A DNA stretch of 16,253 bases from an uncultured Opitutia bacterium. GTDB lineage: Bacteria > Verrucomicrobiota > Verrucomicrobiia > Opitutales > UBA953. Below, piece after piece: positions 7,327 to 13,371 of the stretch. The position numbers and the translations under genes are program-made. Numbering within the stretch: position 1 is the first letter of the stretch; each line of letters begins with the position of its first letter. The stretch lies in the NCBI GenBank assembly GCA_903924185.1, contig CAIYAN010000192.1, positions 1 to 16,253 on the forward strand. The letters run 5' to 3'. The notes beneath the pieces are model-generated. The model was not told where the DNA came from. It did no database searches and worked only from the letters and a program-made list of their open reading frames with translations.

Positions 7327-8846
7327 GACGCCGTGCCCCTCCGTAGGTCGAGTAATTCGCGGACCACTTGACGGTCGTCAAAGGGCACCACGGTATCAGC
7401 AAATTCTTGGGTCGACTCGTGGCCCTTCCCAGTGACGACCACGCAATCTCCCGGCCGGGCGGCGGCGAGCGCGCGGCCGATGGCTTCACGACGATCGGCA
7501 ACGAACTCCACGGTCGGCAAGGGACCTAACCCAGTTCGCATGTCTGTAAAGATGGCGTCGATACTTTCCTTCCGCGGATTATCGGAAGTCGCCCACGCCA
7601 GATGAGCGAGCTCGGCGACTACCTGAGTCATCGCTGGACGCTTACCGCGATCCCGATTCCCTCCGCAGCCGAAGACACAGAGGACACGGCCCGGCGTAAT
7701 GGCTCGAAGCATGCGGAGCGCATTACGTAAGGCGTCGTCCGTATGGGCGTAGTCGACGAAGACAGGGAAAGCTTGCCCGACCTCGACGCGTTCCATGCGG
7801 CCGGCCACGCCCGGGAAGGAAGCCACCGCGGGCCCTAACGTCAGCGGGTCGCGCCCCAAGGCTGCGGCCAAGGCCAAAGCGCAGAGCACATTGGAGACGT
7901 TATAGTCGCCTGGAAGTGGTGAGGAAAAAACAGCGGTGCGGCCTTGCCAGACGACGGTGAATTCCGTGCCCGCCAGGGTATAACGCACATCGGTTGCGCG
8001 GAGGTCGGCGGTGGCAGAGAGGCCAAAAGTCAGGACGGGACCGCGGCGACGGCACGCCTCGGCGAGGACATGGCCAGCGGGGTCATCGAGGTTAAAGACG
8101 CTGACCCCCGGGACGGAACCGTTACGACCATCGAAGAGGACTGTCTTGGCGTCCAGGTAGGTAGCGAGGTCGCCATGGTAGTCGACGTGATCGCGCGTGA
8201 GGTTCGTGAAGGCGGCGGCGGCAAAATGGAATCCATGCACGCGGTCTTGGTGAAGCGCATGCGAACTCACCTCGAGGCAAGCCCCGGCACACTCAGCGTC
8301 GGCCATCTGGCGGAAGAAGGCTGCAAGGTCAGCCGACTCCGGCGTCGTCTTATAAGAAGGGATAGAGCGGCGACCAAGGTGGTAACGGACCGTCCCGACT
8401 AGACCCCACTGGCTACCATCGGTCTGGAGCAAGTGACGCAGGAGCGACGTCACCGTCGTCTTACCATTGGTCCCCGTGACGCCCACTAATTGCAACGCGG
8501 TTTCGGGATGGCCATGGAAACGTCGGGCAACTTCCGCCAAGACCTTGCGCGGGTCGGCGACCTGCGCGGCCGCCACCGCAGGTAAGCCGGTGACGGGGCG
8601 GGCGGAAATCACCGCAGCCGCGCCACGGGCGATGACGTCATCCAGGTATTCGTGGCCGTCGGAACGGAGCCCTGGTAAAGCGAAGAACAATGACCCCGGC
8701 AGAATGCGGCGGCTATCGGTCACCAGCCCAGTAATCTTCGTTGTCCAATCGCCCGAGCGACCCAGGACCGGGAGGCCTTGGAGCAAGGTTTGGAAAGAAG
8801 GGCGTTCCATCGGGGCAAAACGGGCCTGGCTAGGCGTATGGTTCAT
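7323..8846 (-). CDS. murE: UDP-N-acetylmuramoyl-L-alanyl-D-glutamate--2,6-diaminopimelate ligase MurE
   Basis: MurE adds the third residue of the stem peptide. The 507-residue protein carries the P-loop GTNGKTT (125-131), TTPES (167-171), EVSSHALHQDRVHG (192-205), NLTRDHVDYHG (215-225) and Lys234 (the carbamylated lysine). It continues with VDYAHTDDALRNAL (364-377), FGCGGNRDRGKRPAM (392-406), DNPRKE (422-427) and TGKGHE (472-477). DNPR with a following Glu is the motif that recognises meso-diaminopimelate, as opposed to the L-lysine enzymes, so mDAP-type peptidoglycan is predicted. The ATG at 8846 overlaps the ftsI stop as ATGA; Met13 is an alternative start, but the overlap makes 8846 more likely. 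It ends in an ATGA overlap with murF. Confidence 0.97.
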   Translation of the reverse strand: MNHTPSQARFAPMERPSFQTLLQGLPVLGRSGDWTTKITGLVTDSRRILPGSLFFALPGLRSDGHEYLDDVIARGAAAVISARPVTGLPAVAAAQVADPRKVLAEVARRFHGHPETALQLVGVTGTNGKTTVTSLLRHLLQTDGSQWGLVGTVRYHLGRRSIPSYKTTPESADLAAFFRQMADAECAGACLEVSSHALHQDRVHGFHFAAAAFTNLTRDHVDYHGDLATYLDAKTVLFDGRNGSVPGVSVFNLDDPAGHVLAEACRRRGPVLTFGLSATADLRATDVRYTLAGTEFTVVWQGRTAVFSSPLPGDYNVSNVLCALALAAALGRDPLTLGPAVASFPGVAGRMERVEVGQAFPVFVDYAHTDDALRNALRMLRAITPGRVLCVFGCGGNRDRGKRPAMTQVVAELAHLAWATSDNPRKESIDAIFTDMRTGLGPLPTVEFVADRREAIGRALAAARPGDCVVVTGKGHESTQEFADTVVPFDDRQVVRELLDLRRGTAS

Positions 8847-10672
8847 CGACCGACGAGCGTGGCCGTTGACGCGGCGCCGTTAGGGTTACCCGCGGCCGTG
8901 GCGACGACGCCAGCGTTAGCCTTCGGGATGTTGAGCCATTTAATACATTCCAGCGCGACTTCGCGGAAAATCGGGGCCGCTACCTTGCCGCCATAACCCA
9001 CGCCTTCACCATGCGGCTCATCAATAATGACGGTGATCGCTAGCTTGGGGTCGTTGACGGGGAAGAAGCCCGAGAACGAAGCCACGTGGTGTGAGGTCGA
9101 ATACTTACCGTCGATGATCTTCTGCGTCGTGCCCGTCTTGCCGGCGACTTCATAGTCAGGAATATCCGCAATGGGGGCGGTGCCACCCTTAGAGCAGACG
9201 GCACGGAGCAAAGTCGCCATGGAGGCCGCCGTGTCGGCCGTGATGGCCCGGCCCTTGGAGCGGGGCGGGTAGTTGAGCACGACCTGCTTCGTCTTCGGGT
9301 CATCAATCCGGAGGACTAATTGTGGCTGCATCAGTTGCCCCTCGGCGGCGACAACCGACATTGCGTAATGCATCTGCATGGCGGTCACACTGACCGAGTG
9401 GCCCATCGGCACGCGGGAAACCGTTAAGCCATCCCACTTCGACGGCGGGATGAGCATACCGCCCGACTCGGCACCCGTCAGGAGGCCCGTGTTCGCCCCG
9501 AAGCCGAAGGAACGAATCAGCTTATCGAAACGCTCTTCACCGAGGCGCTCCGCGTAAAGCATCCCAATCTGTACGGTCCCACGGTTGGAGGATTCCCGGA
9601 CGATTTGTCGGACATCGACGGCTCCAAGCGCGTGCGAATCCGCCGGCAAAGAGACCATCCGGCCTTTGTAGGGCACGGCCGACAGCCCACAGTCGTAGAC
9701 GGAGTTGGGCGTGATGAGGCGCTCCTCGAGTGCGCCCGAGACCGAGACGATTTTGAAGACCGACCCAGGCTCGTAGATATCGGACACCGCGCGGTTACGC
9801 TGGCTATCCATCGGCGCGAGCTTCGGGTCGAAGAATTTATTCAGGTCAAACGTGGGCCAATTGGCCAAACCAAGGATACGGCCAGTCTTGGGTTCGCTGA
9901 CGATGATAATGCCCGACTTCGGCGTATACTGGTTGGCGGCCTTTTCCAAGGCGACCTCACAGGCATTCTGAACGAGGCTGTTGATCGTGAGTACAACCGT
10001 GCTGCCGTCGATGGGCGCGACTTCGCGCAAGCGGTTGCTGGCAATCTCGCGACGACGACCATCGCGCTCGGATTCAATCCAACCCTTCTGCCCCTGCAGG
10101 AAACCATCCAGTGACTTTTCAATACCGACCGACGGTACCATCTCTTTGTTAACGTAACCAACGACGTGTGCCGCCAACTGCCCTTTCGGGTAATTTCGAC
10201 GATACTTGAGTTCAGACCGCATGGCCTTGAGCTTCAGTTCCTGGACCTTCTTCATGGTCGCCTCATCGCATTCCCGCGCGAGGACGACCCAGCGAACGCG
10301 GCGGGCGACGCCTTCATCGTCCACGCGGGGAGCGGGGTTGAAGGCCGCTTTGACCGTCAAGAGCGGCAGGCGCAAAATCGCTGCGACCTCGACCGCCCGC
10401 TTATGGTCGTCCTTATGGAGTGACTCGGGGTCAACGCCGATGTCCCAGACATCCTCGGACACGGCGAGCAGGTTGTCCTGCGAGTCCCTAATTTCCCCCC
10501 GGCGGCAAACCTTCTCCTGGAAAACATAACGCCGCTGGAGTGCCTCCGCCCGAAGGCTAGGGGCATCAATCCAGTGGAGCCAGACCAGGCGACCGATGAC
10601 AACGAGGAAACAAGCGGACACGACCCAGGCGAGCGAACGGAAGCGCAGTCGCCTGGCGTGCGGAAGGGTCAT
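8843..10672 (-). CDS. ftsI: FtsI-type class B penicillin-binding protein (septal transpeptidase)
   Basis: This is the septal D,D-transpeptidase that cross-links new peptidoglycan with FtsW. The 609-residue protein has a short basic N-terminus, one membrane segment (about 13-33), a PBP dimerisation domain (about 55-220, including RRGEIRDSQDNLLA) and a penicillin-binding transpeptidase domain (about 240-580). The catalytic motifs are all present: SVFK with Ser304 and Lys307, SSN (361-363) and KTG (512-514). No PASTA domain follows. The last 30 or so residues are a low-complexity Ala/Asn/Gly tail. It overlaps the FtsL-like gene and murE by ATGA at its two ends. The position right after ftsL and before murE supports FtsI rather than the elongation enzyme PBP2. 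Confidence 0.95.
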   Translation of the reverse strand: MTLPHARRLRFRSLAWVVSACFLVVIGRLVWLHWIDAPSLRAEALQRRYVFQEKVCRRGEIRDSQDNLLAVSEDVWDIGVDPESLHKDDHKRAVEVAAILRLPLLTVKAAFNPAPRVDDEGVARRVRWVVLARECDEATMKKVQELKLKAMRSELKYRRNYPKGQLAAHVVGYVNKEMVPSVGIEKSLDGFLQGQKGWIESERDGRRREIASNRLREVAPIDGSTVVLTINSLVQNACEVALEKAANQYTPKSGIIIVSEPKTGRILGLANWPTFDLNKFFDPKLAPMDSQRNRAVSDIYEPGSVFKIVSVSGALEERLITPNSVYDCGLSAVPYKGRMVSLPADSHALGAVDVRQIVRESSNRGTVQIGMLYAERLGEERFDKLIRSFGFGANTGLLTGAESGGMLIPPSKWDGLTVSRVPMGHSVSVTAMQMHYAMSVVAAEGQLMQPQLVLRIDDPKTKQVVLNYPPRSKGRAITADTAASMATLLRAVCSKGGTAPIADIPDYEVAGKTGTTQKIIDGKYSTSHHVASFSGFFPVNDPKLAITVIIDEPHGEGVGYGGKVAAPIFREVALECIKWLNIPKANAGVVATAAGNPNGAASTATLVGR

Positions 10673-11055
10673 CGCGCTCCGTTGCCTCCCTGCCCCGTCG
10701 TCGGACGGAACGCGATGTTGAGAGCCGTCACACGAGGGCTCGCAGTATTCTTAAGAGGGACCACGGCGGTGACCATGGGGGTAAGGCGGATGAAGGTGAC
10801 CTGTTCGGGCACTGGGGGCTTGAGATCTTCGCCGGCGATCTGCTTGAGTTGAAGGCTATCCTGCGTCTGGTCGCGGGCACGCTTCAAGGCGTCGAGTTCC
10901 TTTTTCGACTCGGCGATGCTGCGCTCGAGGCGCTGGATCCGGGCGCCCACATCGTCGCTGCGTAGGCGCAGCTTCATAATATGGATGGCACCGACGGCCG
11001 CGGCGGCAAAGCTCGCCGCGAGCATAGTACCAATGAGGAAGCGACGGGGGCTCAT
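10669..11055 (-). CDS. ftsL: FtsL-like cell division protein (one membrane segment plus coiled coil)
   Basis: FtsL is a small bitopic protein that joins FtsB and FtsQ and activates FtsWI; its sequence is poorly conserved. This 128-residue product has a short basic N-terminus (MSPRR), a membrane segment (about 6-27) and a heptad-rich charged region (about 32-70, including DDVGARIQRLERSIAESKKE) typical of a leucine-zipper-like coiled coil. The last 60 residues are of unclear fold. The call rests on topology, length and its place between rsmH and ftsI, which is exactly where ftsL sits in other dcw clusters, not on sequence identity. It overlaps both neighbours by ATGA. Confidence 0.75.
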   Translation of the reverse strand: MSPRRFLIGTMLAASFAAAAVGAIHIMKLRLRSDDVGARIQRLERSIAESKKELDALKRARDQTQDSLQLKQIAGEDLKPPVPEQVTFIRLTPMVTAVVPLKNTASPRVTALNIAFRPTTGQGGNGAR

Positions 11056-11969
11056 GCGTCGGTACGGCGCAGGGCGCGCAAGCGGGCCGAGCGGCTCCGC
11101 GGGTTACGGTGTTGTTCTTCGTCGGACGGCTGCACGGCCTTACGCGTTAGGAGTTCGGCATGGCTGACGCGCTCGTCCTGGAGACGATTATCGTCGCGGT
11201 CGACCGGGCGTCCGGCGACCTCGTTCATGTAGCGCTTAACCATCCGGTCTTCGAGCGAGTGGAAAGAGATAACCGCCAAGACGCCCCCCTGCTCGAGTTT
11301 GGCGAACGCCTTCGGCAACGCGGCGGCGAGGGCGCCGAGCTCATCATTGATGGCGATACGGATACCTTGGAAAGTCTTGGTCGCTGGGTGCGGTCCACGG
11401 GGACCAGGGGGCGGCGGGGCGGCTTCGGCCACGAGTTCGGCGAAGGACGCCGTGCGGGCGAGGCGACCCGAACCGCGGGCGGCCTCGATGGCGTTGACGA
11501 TCCGGTACCAGCGCGGCTCCTCGCCAAAATCACGGACGGCCTGCTCCAGCTCACGCCGATCAGCACTTTCAAGAAACTCCGCCGCTGTGCGGCCCCGACG
11601 CGTGTCCATACGCATGTCGTTCGGGGCGTCGAAACGGAAAGAGAAACCGCGTCCAGCGTCGTCCAGCTGATGCGAAGACACCCCAATGTCCATCAGCACT
11701 CCAGCAAAACGACCCTGAACGCGGTCAAGGTCACGGAAATTTTCGGCGTGGAAACACAACCGGGAGCCATACTTGGCCAACAAAGGCGCGGCGCGTTCGC
11801 CCGCTTGGGGATCGCGGTCGAGTGCCACCACGGTAGCGCCAGGCGCGCGGTCTAATAAACCCGCCGTATGCCCCCCACCCCCGAACGTGCAATCCATGTA
11901 GGCACGGCCGTCCTGCGGAGCGAGGAGCGCGAGGCACTCCTCCAGCAGAACGGGAACGTGGTTGGTCAT
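11052..11969 (-). CDS. rsmH: 16S rRNA (cytosine(1402)-N(4))-methyltransferase RsmH (MraW)
   Basis: RsmH uses S-adenosylmethionine to N4-methylate C1402 in the decoding centre of 16S rRNA and is the usual second gene of dcw clusters. The 305-residue product has HVPVLLEE (4-11), the SAM loop DCTFGGGGHT (26-35), VVALDRDP (47-54), DIGVSSHQLDDAGRGFSF (94-111), HPATKTFQGIRIAIN (194-208), ISFHSLEDR (234-242) and a basic tail NPRSRSARLRALRR (289-302). Length matches the family (about 310). The ATG at 11969 is 55 bases after the mraZ stop; the bases before it (CAGCCCCGCCGCC) hold no Shine-Dalgarno. It overlaps the FtsL-like gene by ATGA. Confidence 0.97.
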   Translation of the reverse strand: MTNHVPVLLEECLALLAPQDGRAYMDCTFGGGGHTAGLLDRAPGATVVALDRDPQAGERAAPLLAKYGSRLCFHAENFRDLDRVQGRFAGVLMDIGVSSHQLDDAGRGFSFRFDAPNDMRMDTRRGRTAAEFLESADRRELEQAVRDFGEEPRWYRIVNAIEAARGSGRLARTASFAELVAEAAPPPPGPRGPHPATKTFQGIRIAINDELGALAAALPKAFAKLEQGGVLAVISFHSLEDRMVKRYMNEVAGRPVDRDDNRLQDERVSHAELLTRKAVQPSDEEQHRNPRSRSARLRALRRTDA

Positions 11970-11980
11970 GGCGGCGGGGC

Positions 11981-11989
11981 TGTGAATAA
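11981..11989 (-). promoter_or_regulatory. Consensus DnaA box in the mraZ-rsmH gap
   Basis: The minus strand reads TTATTCACA, a full match to the DnaA-box consensus TTATNCACA. It sits 12 bases before the rsmH start codon, in the 55-base gap after mraZ. The sequence match is certain; binding by DnaA is inference. Confidence 0.45.
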
Positions 11990-12024
11990 CGTGTGAGTTG
12001 TGTAAGTAACTTTTGGATACTAGC

Positions 12025-12483
12025 TCAGAGCCCGAGCGCGGCGAGCGCGCGAAGGATGGTCTGGGTCTGCTCGGACGTGCGGTCGACGACCGGCGGATTT
12101 TTTGAAAGGATTTGGAAAGTGGTGAAGCCGCCCTTGAAGACGACGTCGCGGCCCAGCTGGGCTTCCTTCACCACGTGCTCGTTGAGCGTGATGCGACCCG
12201 CTTTATCACAGGCGACCTGAATACTGTTCGAAGCGAGCAAGCTCAGCGCGTTCATTTTATCGGGATCACTGACCGTCACCTGCTGGGCGGCGTCGGAAAT
12301 GCGCTTCACCATCACCGGAGGGAAAACGACAATCGCACCGAGCGCGGGATGGAACATCGCCAAGAAACCCGATTCCACAGCGCTCTCGAAACGCCAGGCC
12401 GCCGGAATCGTGACACGATTCTTCTCATCCAATTTTCCATGATGGATGCCGGTGAAGAGACTGGAGGTGGAACCAATAGACAT
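12025..12483 (-). CDS. mraZ: Transcriptional regulator MraZ
   Basis: MraZ is a DNA-binding protein of the SpoVT-AbrB fold that regulates its own dcw operon. The 152-residue product has two copies of the domain: the first around residues 9-58 with GKLDEKNRVTIPAAWR (16-31), the second around 84-128 with CDKAGRITLNEH (92-103) and GRDVVFKGGFTTFQI (111-125). Length fits the family (about 150). The ATG at 12483 places LFTGIHHGKLD at the expected N-terminal distance. An in-frame ATG at 12504 is part of the G-rich operator and hairpin region and is less likely. No Shine-Dalgarno is visible. The matching MraZ operator is found just upstream, so autoregulation is expected. Confidence 0.95.
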   Translation of the reverse strand: MSIGSTSSLFTGIHHGKLDEKNRVTIPAAWRFESAVESGFLAMFHPALGAIVVFPPVMVKRISDAAQQVTVSDPDKMNALSLLASNSIQVACDKAGRITLNEHVVKEAQLGRDVVFKGGFTTFQILSKNPPVVDRTSEQTQTILRALAALGL

Positions 12484-12488
12484 GGGCT

Positions 12489-12502
12489 GGGGGAGTACCC
12501 CC
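12489..12502 (-). promoter_or_regulatory. G5/C5 hairpin in the mraZ leader next to the start codon
   Basis: The mraZ coding strand reads GGGGG-TACT-CCCCC, a perfect 5-bp all-GC stem with a 4-base loop, ending 5 bases before the ATG at 12483. If transcribed it would occupy the ribosome-binding region. Its 5' arm also overlaps a degenerate fourth TGGG repeat and the alternative ATG at 12504. A regulatory role is inference. Confidence 0.4.
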
Positions 12503-12507
12503 ATTTC

Positions 12508-12532
12508 ACCCACTTTTCCCCACTCTCCCCCA
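12508..12532 (-). promoter_or_regulatory. MraZ operator: three TGGGN direct repeats at 10-base spacing
   Basis: On the mraZ coding strand the order is TGGGG, GAGAG, TGGGG, AAAAG, TGGGT: three TGGGN repeats separated by exactly 5 bases. This is the arrangement known for the MraZ box upstream of E. coli mraZ. Repeats lie at 12528-12532, 12518-12522 and 12508-12512. A fourth TGGGG (12499-12503) is out of phase by one base. The box ends 24 bases before the mraZ ATG. Confidence 0.85.
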
Positions 12533-12548
12533 CTCGTCAAGAAATATG
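12512..12548 (-). promoter_or_regulatory. Weak candidate promoter elements for the dcw operon
   Basis: Two weak possibilities are visible on the minus strand. TTGACG (12540-12535) resembles a -35 box and is followed after 17 bases by AAAAGT, a poor -10, with the MraZ repeats between them. CATATT (12548-12543) resembles a -10 directly upstream of the operator but has no good -35. Neither is convincing alone; a promoter is expected here from context. Confidence 0.25.
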
Positions 12549-12558
12549 CCCCATTTTG

Positions 12559-12567
12559 TTATCCACA
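12559..12567 (+). promoter_or_regulatory. Consensus DnaA box upstream of mraZ
   Basis: The plus strand reads TTATCCACA, a perfect DnaA box of the strong R1/R4 type, 27 bases beyond the distal MraZ repeat. Together with the box at 11981-11989 it brackets mraZ, in opposite orientation. The match is seen directly; function is inference. Confidence 0.5.
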
Positions 12568-12692
12568 GGCGCGATCCAGGGGCTGGGACCTAACTTATGC
12601 GTGAAATCGGTCCATAAACACATTAAGTATTTAATCACCAGTAACTTAAGTGCTAAGAACGGAGGATTTTCGTCTTTCCGCACCCCTCCCCT

Positions 12693-12716
12693 CCGGCCAG
12701 GGGCTGATCTGGCCGG
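12693..12716. repeat. 8-bp perfect inverted repeat with 8-base spacer
   Basis: CCGGCCAG (12693-12700) and CTGGCCGG (12709-12716) are perfect reverse complements around GGGCTGAT. No T-tract follows on either strand, so it is not a typical intrinsic terminator. It could be an operator for a dimeric regulator or a leader hairpin of the lipoprotein transcript. Confidence 0.5.
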
Positions 12717-12858
12717 CCACTCCCTCCCCCGCGCCGCCCCCCGTTTTGTAATTACTTTTCACATACCGTCGACGCAGTCAACCCCACGGGCCCGTCCCGA
12801 AATCGGTTGCCAACCTGCGTCCGCTGTGTTTCGTTGTGCCTACCGCATCCCTCCTCTC

Positions 12859-13287
12859 ATGAAGCACGCCGTTCCCTTCGCCCTCCTCGCCGCCACGCTC
12901 GCCTTCACCGGCTGCAACACCTACGTGGGCGTCGACAACCCTGATCAGCCCAGCTCGACTTACTCGAATGCGACGGGCGCTTTAGTCACCCGCTACAAGG
13001 CCTCGCCTGAAGTGGTCTTTAACGCCGTCAAGCGGGCCGTCGACTCCCAGAGCGACACCATGAAGCGCATGGGCGAATCCGATAAGCGCGTGAATAACGA
13101 ACTCCAGGAAGTGACCGTCTATGCCCGGGCCATCGGTGACCTCGAAATCAAAATTGAAGTCGCCAAGGTCGAAGATCCGGTCACCAAAGAAAACTTCACG
13201 CAGGTGACTGTTAAGTACGGCTTCTTCGGCAACTGCGAACAGAGCCAGCAGATCGTCTCCCGCATTTCCCAGAACCTCCGCCGCTAA
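12859..13287 (+). CDS. Small lipoprotein resembling the DUF3568 family
   Basis: The 142-residue product starts with a lipoprotein signal peptide: a basic-hydrophobic stretch MKHAVPFALLAATLA, then FTGC with Cys19 as the likely lipidated residue. The mature part has an alpha/beta layout: a helix like SPEVVFNAVKRAVD, strands containing ELQEVTVYARAIGDLEIKIEVAK, then VTVKYGFFGNCEQSQQIVSRISQNL. The pattern of a hydrophobic strand ending in YGxFG followed by a C-terminal helix resembles DUF3568-type periplasmic proteins of unknown function. It is probably tethered to a membrane and faces the periplasm. The frame is open far upstream, antisense to mraZ, but the ATG at 12859 gives the signal peptide. 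A strong terminator follows, so it appears to be a single-gene unit, divergent from the dcw operon. Family assignment is from memory of the fold pattern and is tentative. Confidence 0.85.
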   Translation: MKHAVPFALLAATLAFTGCNTYVGVDNPDQPSSTYSNATGALVTRYKASPEVVFNAVKRAVDSQSDTMKRMGESDKRVNNELQEVTVYARAIGDLEIKIEVAKVEDPVTKENFTQVTVKYGFFGNCEQSQQIVSRISQNLRR

Positions 13288-13310
13288 ACCCGTCGGGCGG
13301 AACCGCCATC

Positions 13311-13351
13311 GGACGCCGCCTGGCCTTTTGGCTCGGCGGCGTTCTTTTTTT
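13311..13351 (+). terminator. Intrinsic terminator after the lipoprotein gene
   Basis: ACGCCGCC (13313-13320) pairs perfectly with GGCGGCGT (13335-13342). The inner part TGGCC-TTTT-GGCTC extends the stem after one mismatch, and TTCTTTTTTT follows. It lies 24 bases after the lipoprotein stop and separates that gene from aroC. Confidence 0.9.
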
Positions 13352-13371
13352 AAACCAGCATTCACCAAGAC

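Larger units (their letters stand above)
12484..12858. other. Divergent intergenic region between mraZ and the lipoprotein gene
   Basis: The 375 bases carry no convincing gene on either strand. From the mraZ side they hold the leader hairpin, the MraZ operator and a DnaA box. Next is an AT-rich patch (about 12591-12660) with ATTAA-GTAT-TTAAT and ACTTAAGT palindromes. Then come C-rich tracts and an 8-bp inverted repeat (12693-12716). The last 140 bases before the lipoprotein ATG at 12859 show no promoter or Shine-Dalgarno that I would defend; the bases before that ATG are pyrimidine-rich (CCCTCCTCTC). Confidence 0.7.

Noticed and set aside
11160..11855. A 231-residue plus-strand open frame inside rsmH
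   Set aside because: It is antisense to well-conserved RsmH motifs and is a high-G+C shadow frame.
12484..12660. A replication origin, suggested by the DnaA box and AT-rich patch
   Set aside because: Only one perfect box lies in this region, no cluster of boxes or origin-linked genes (dnaA, dnaN, parAB) is present, so a regulatory role is more economical.
12693..12716. Intrinsic terminator at the 8-bp inverted repeat
   Set aside because: No T-tract follows the stem on either strand, and neither flanking gene is transcribed toward it.
12112..12858. A long plus-strand open frame running antisense through mraZ and into the lipoprotein gene
   Set aside because: The upstream part is antisense to the clearly conserved mraZ, and the lipoprotein signal peptide starts only at 12859, so the extension is not a gene.
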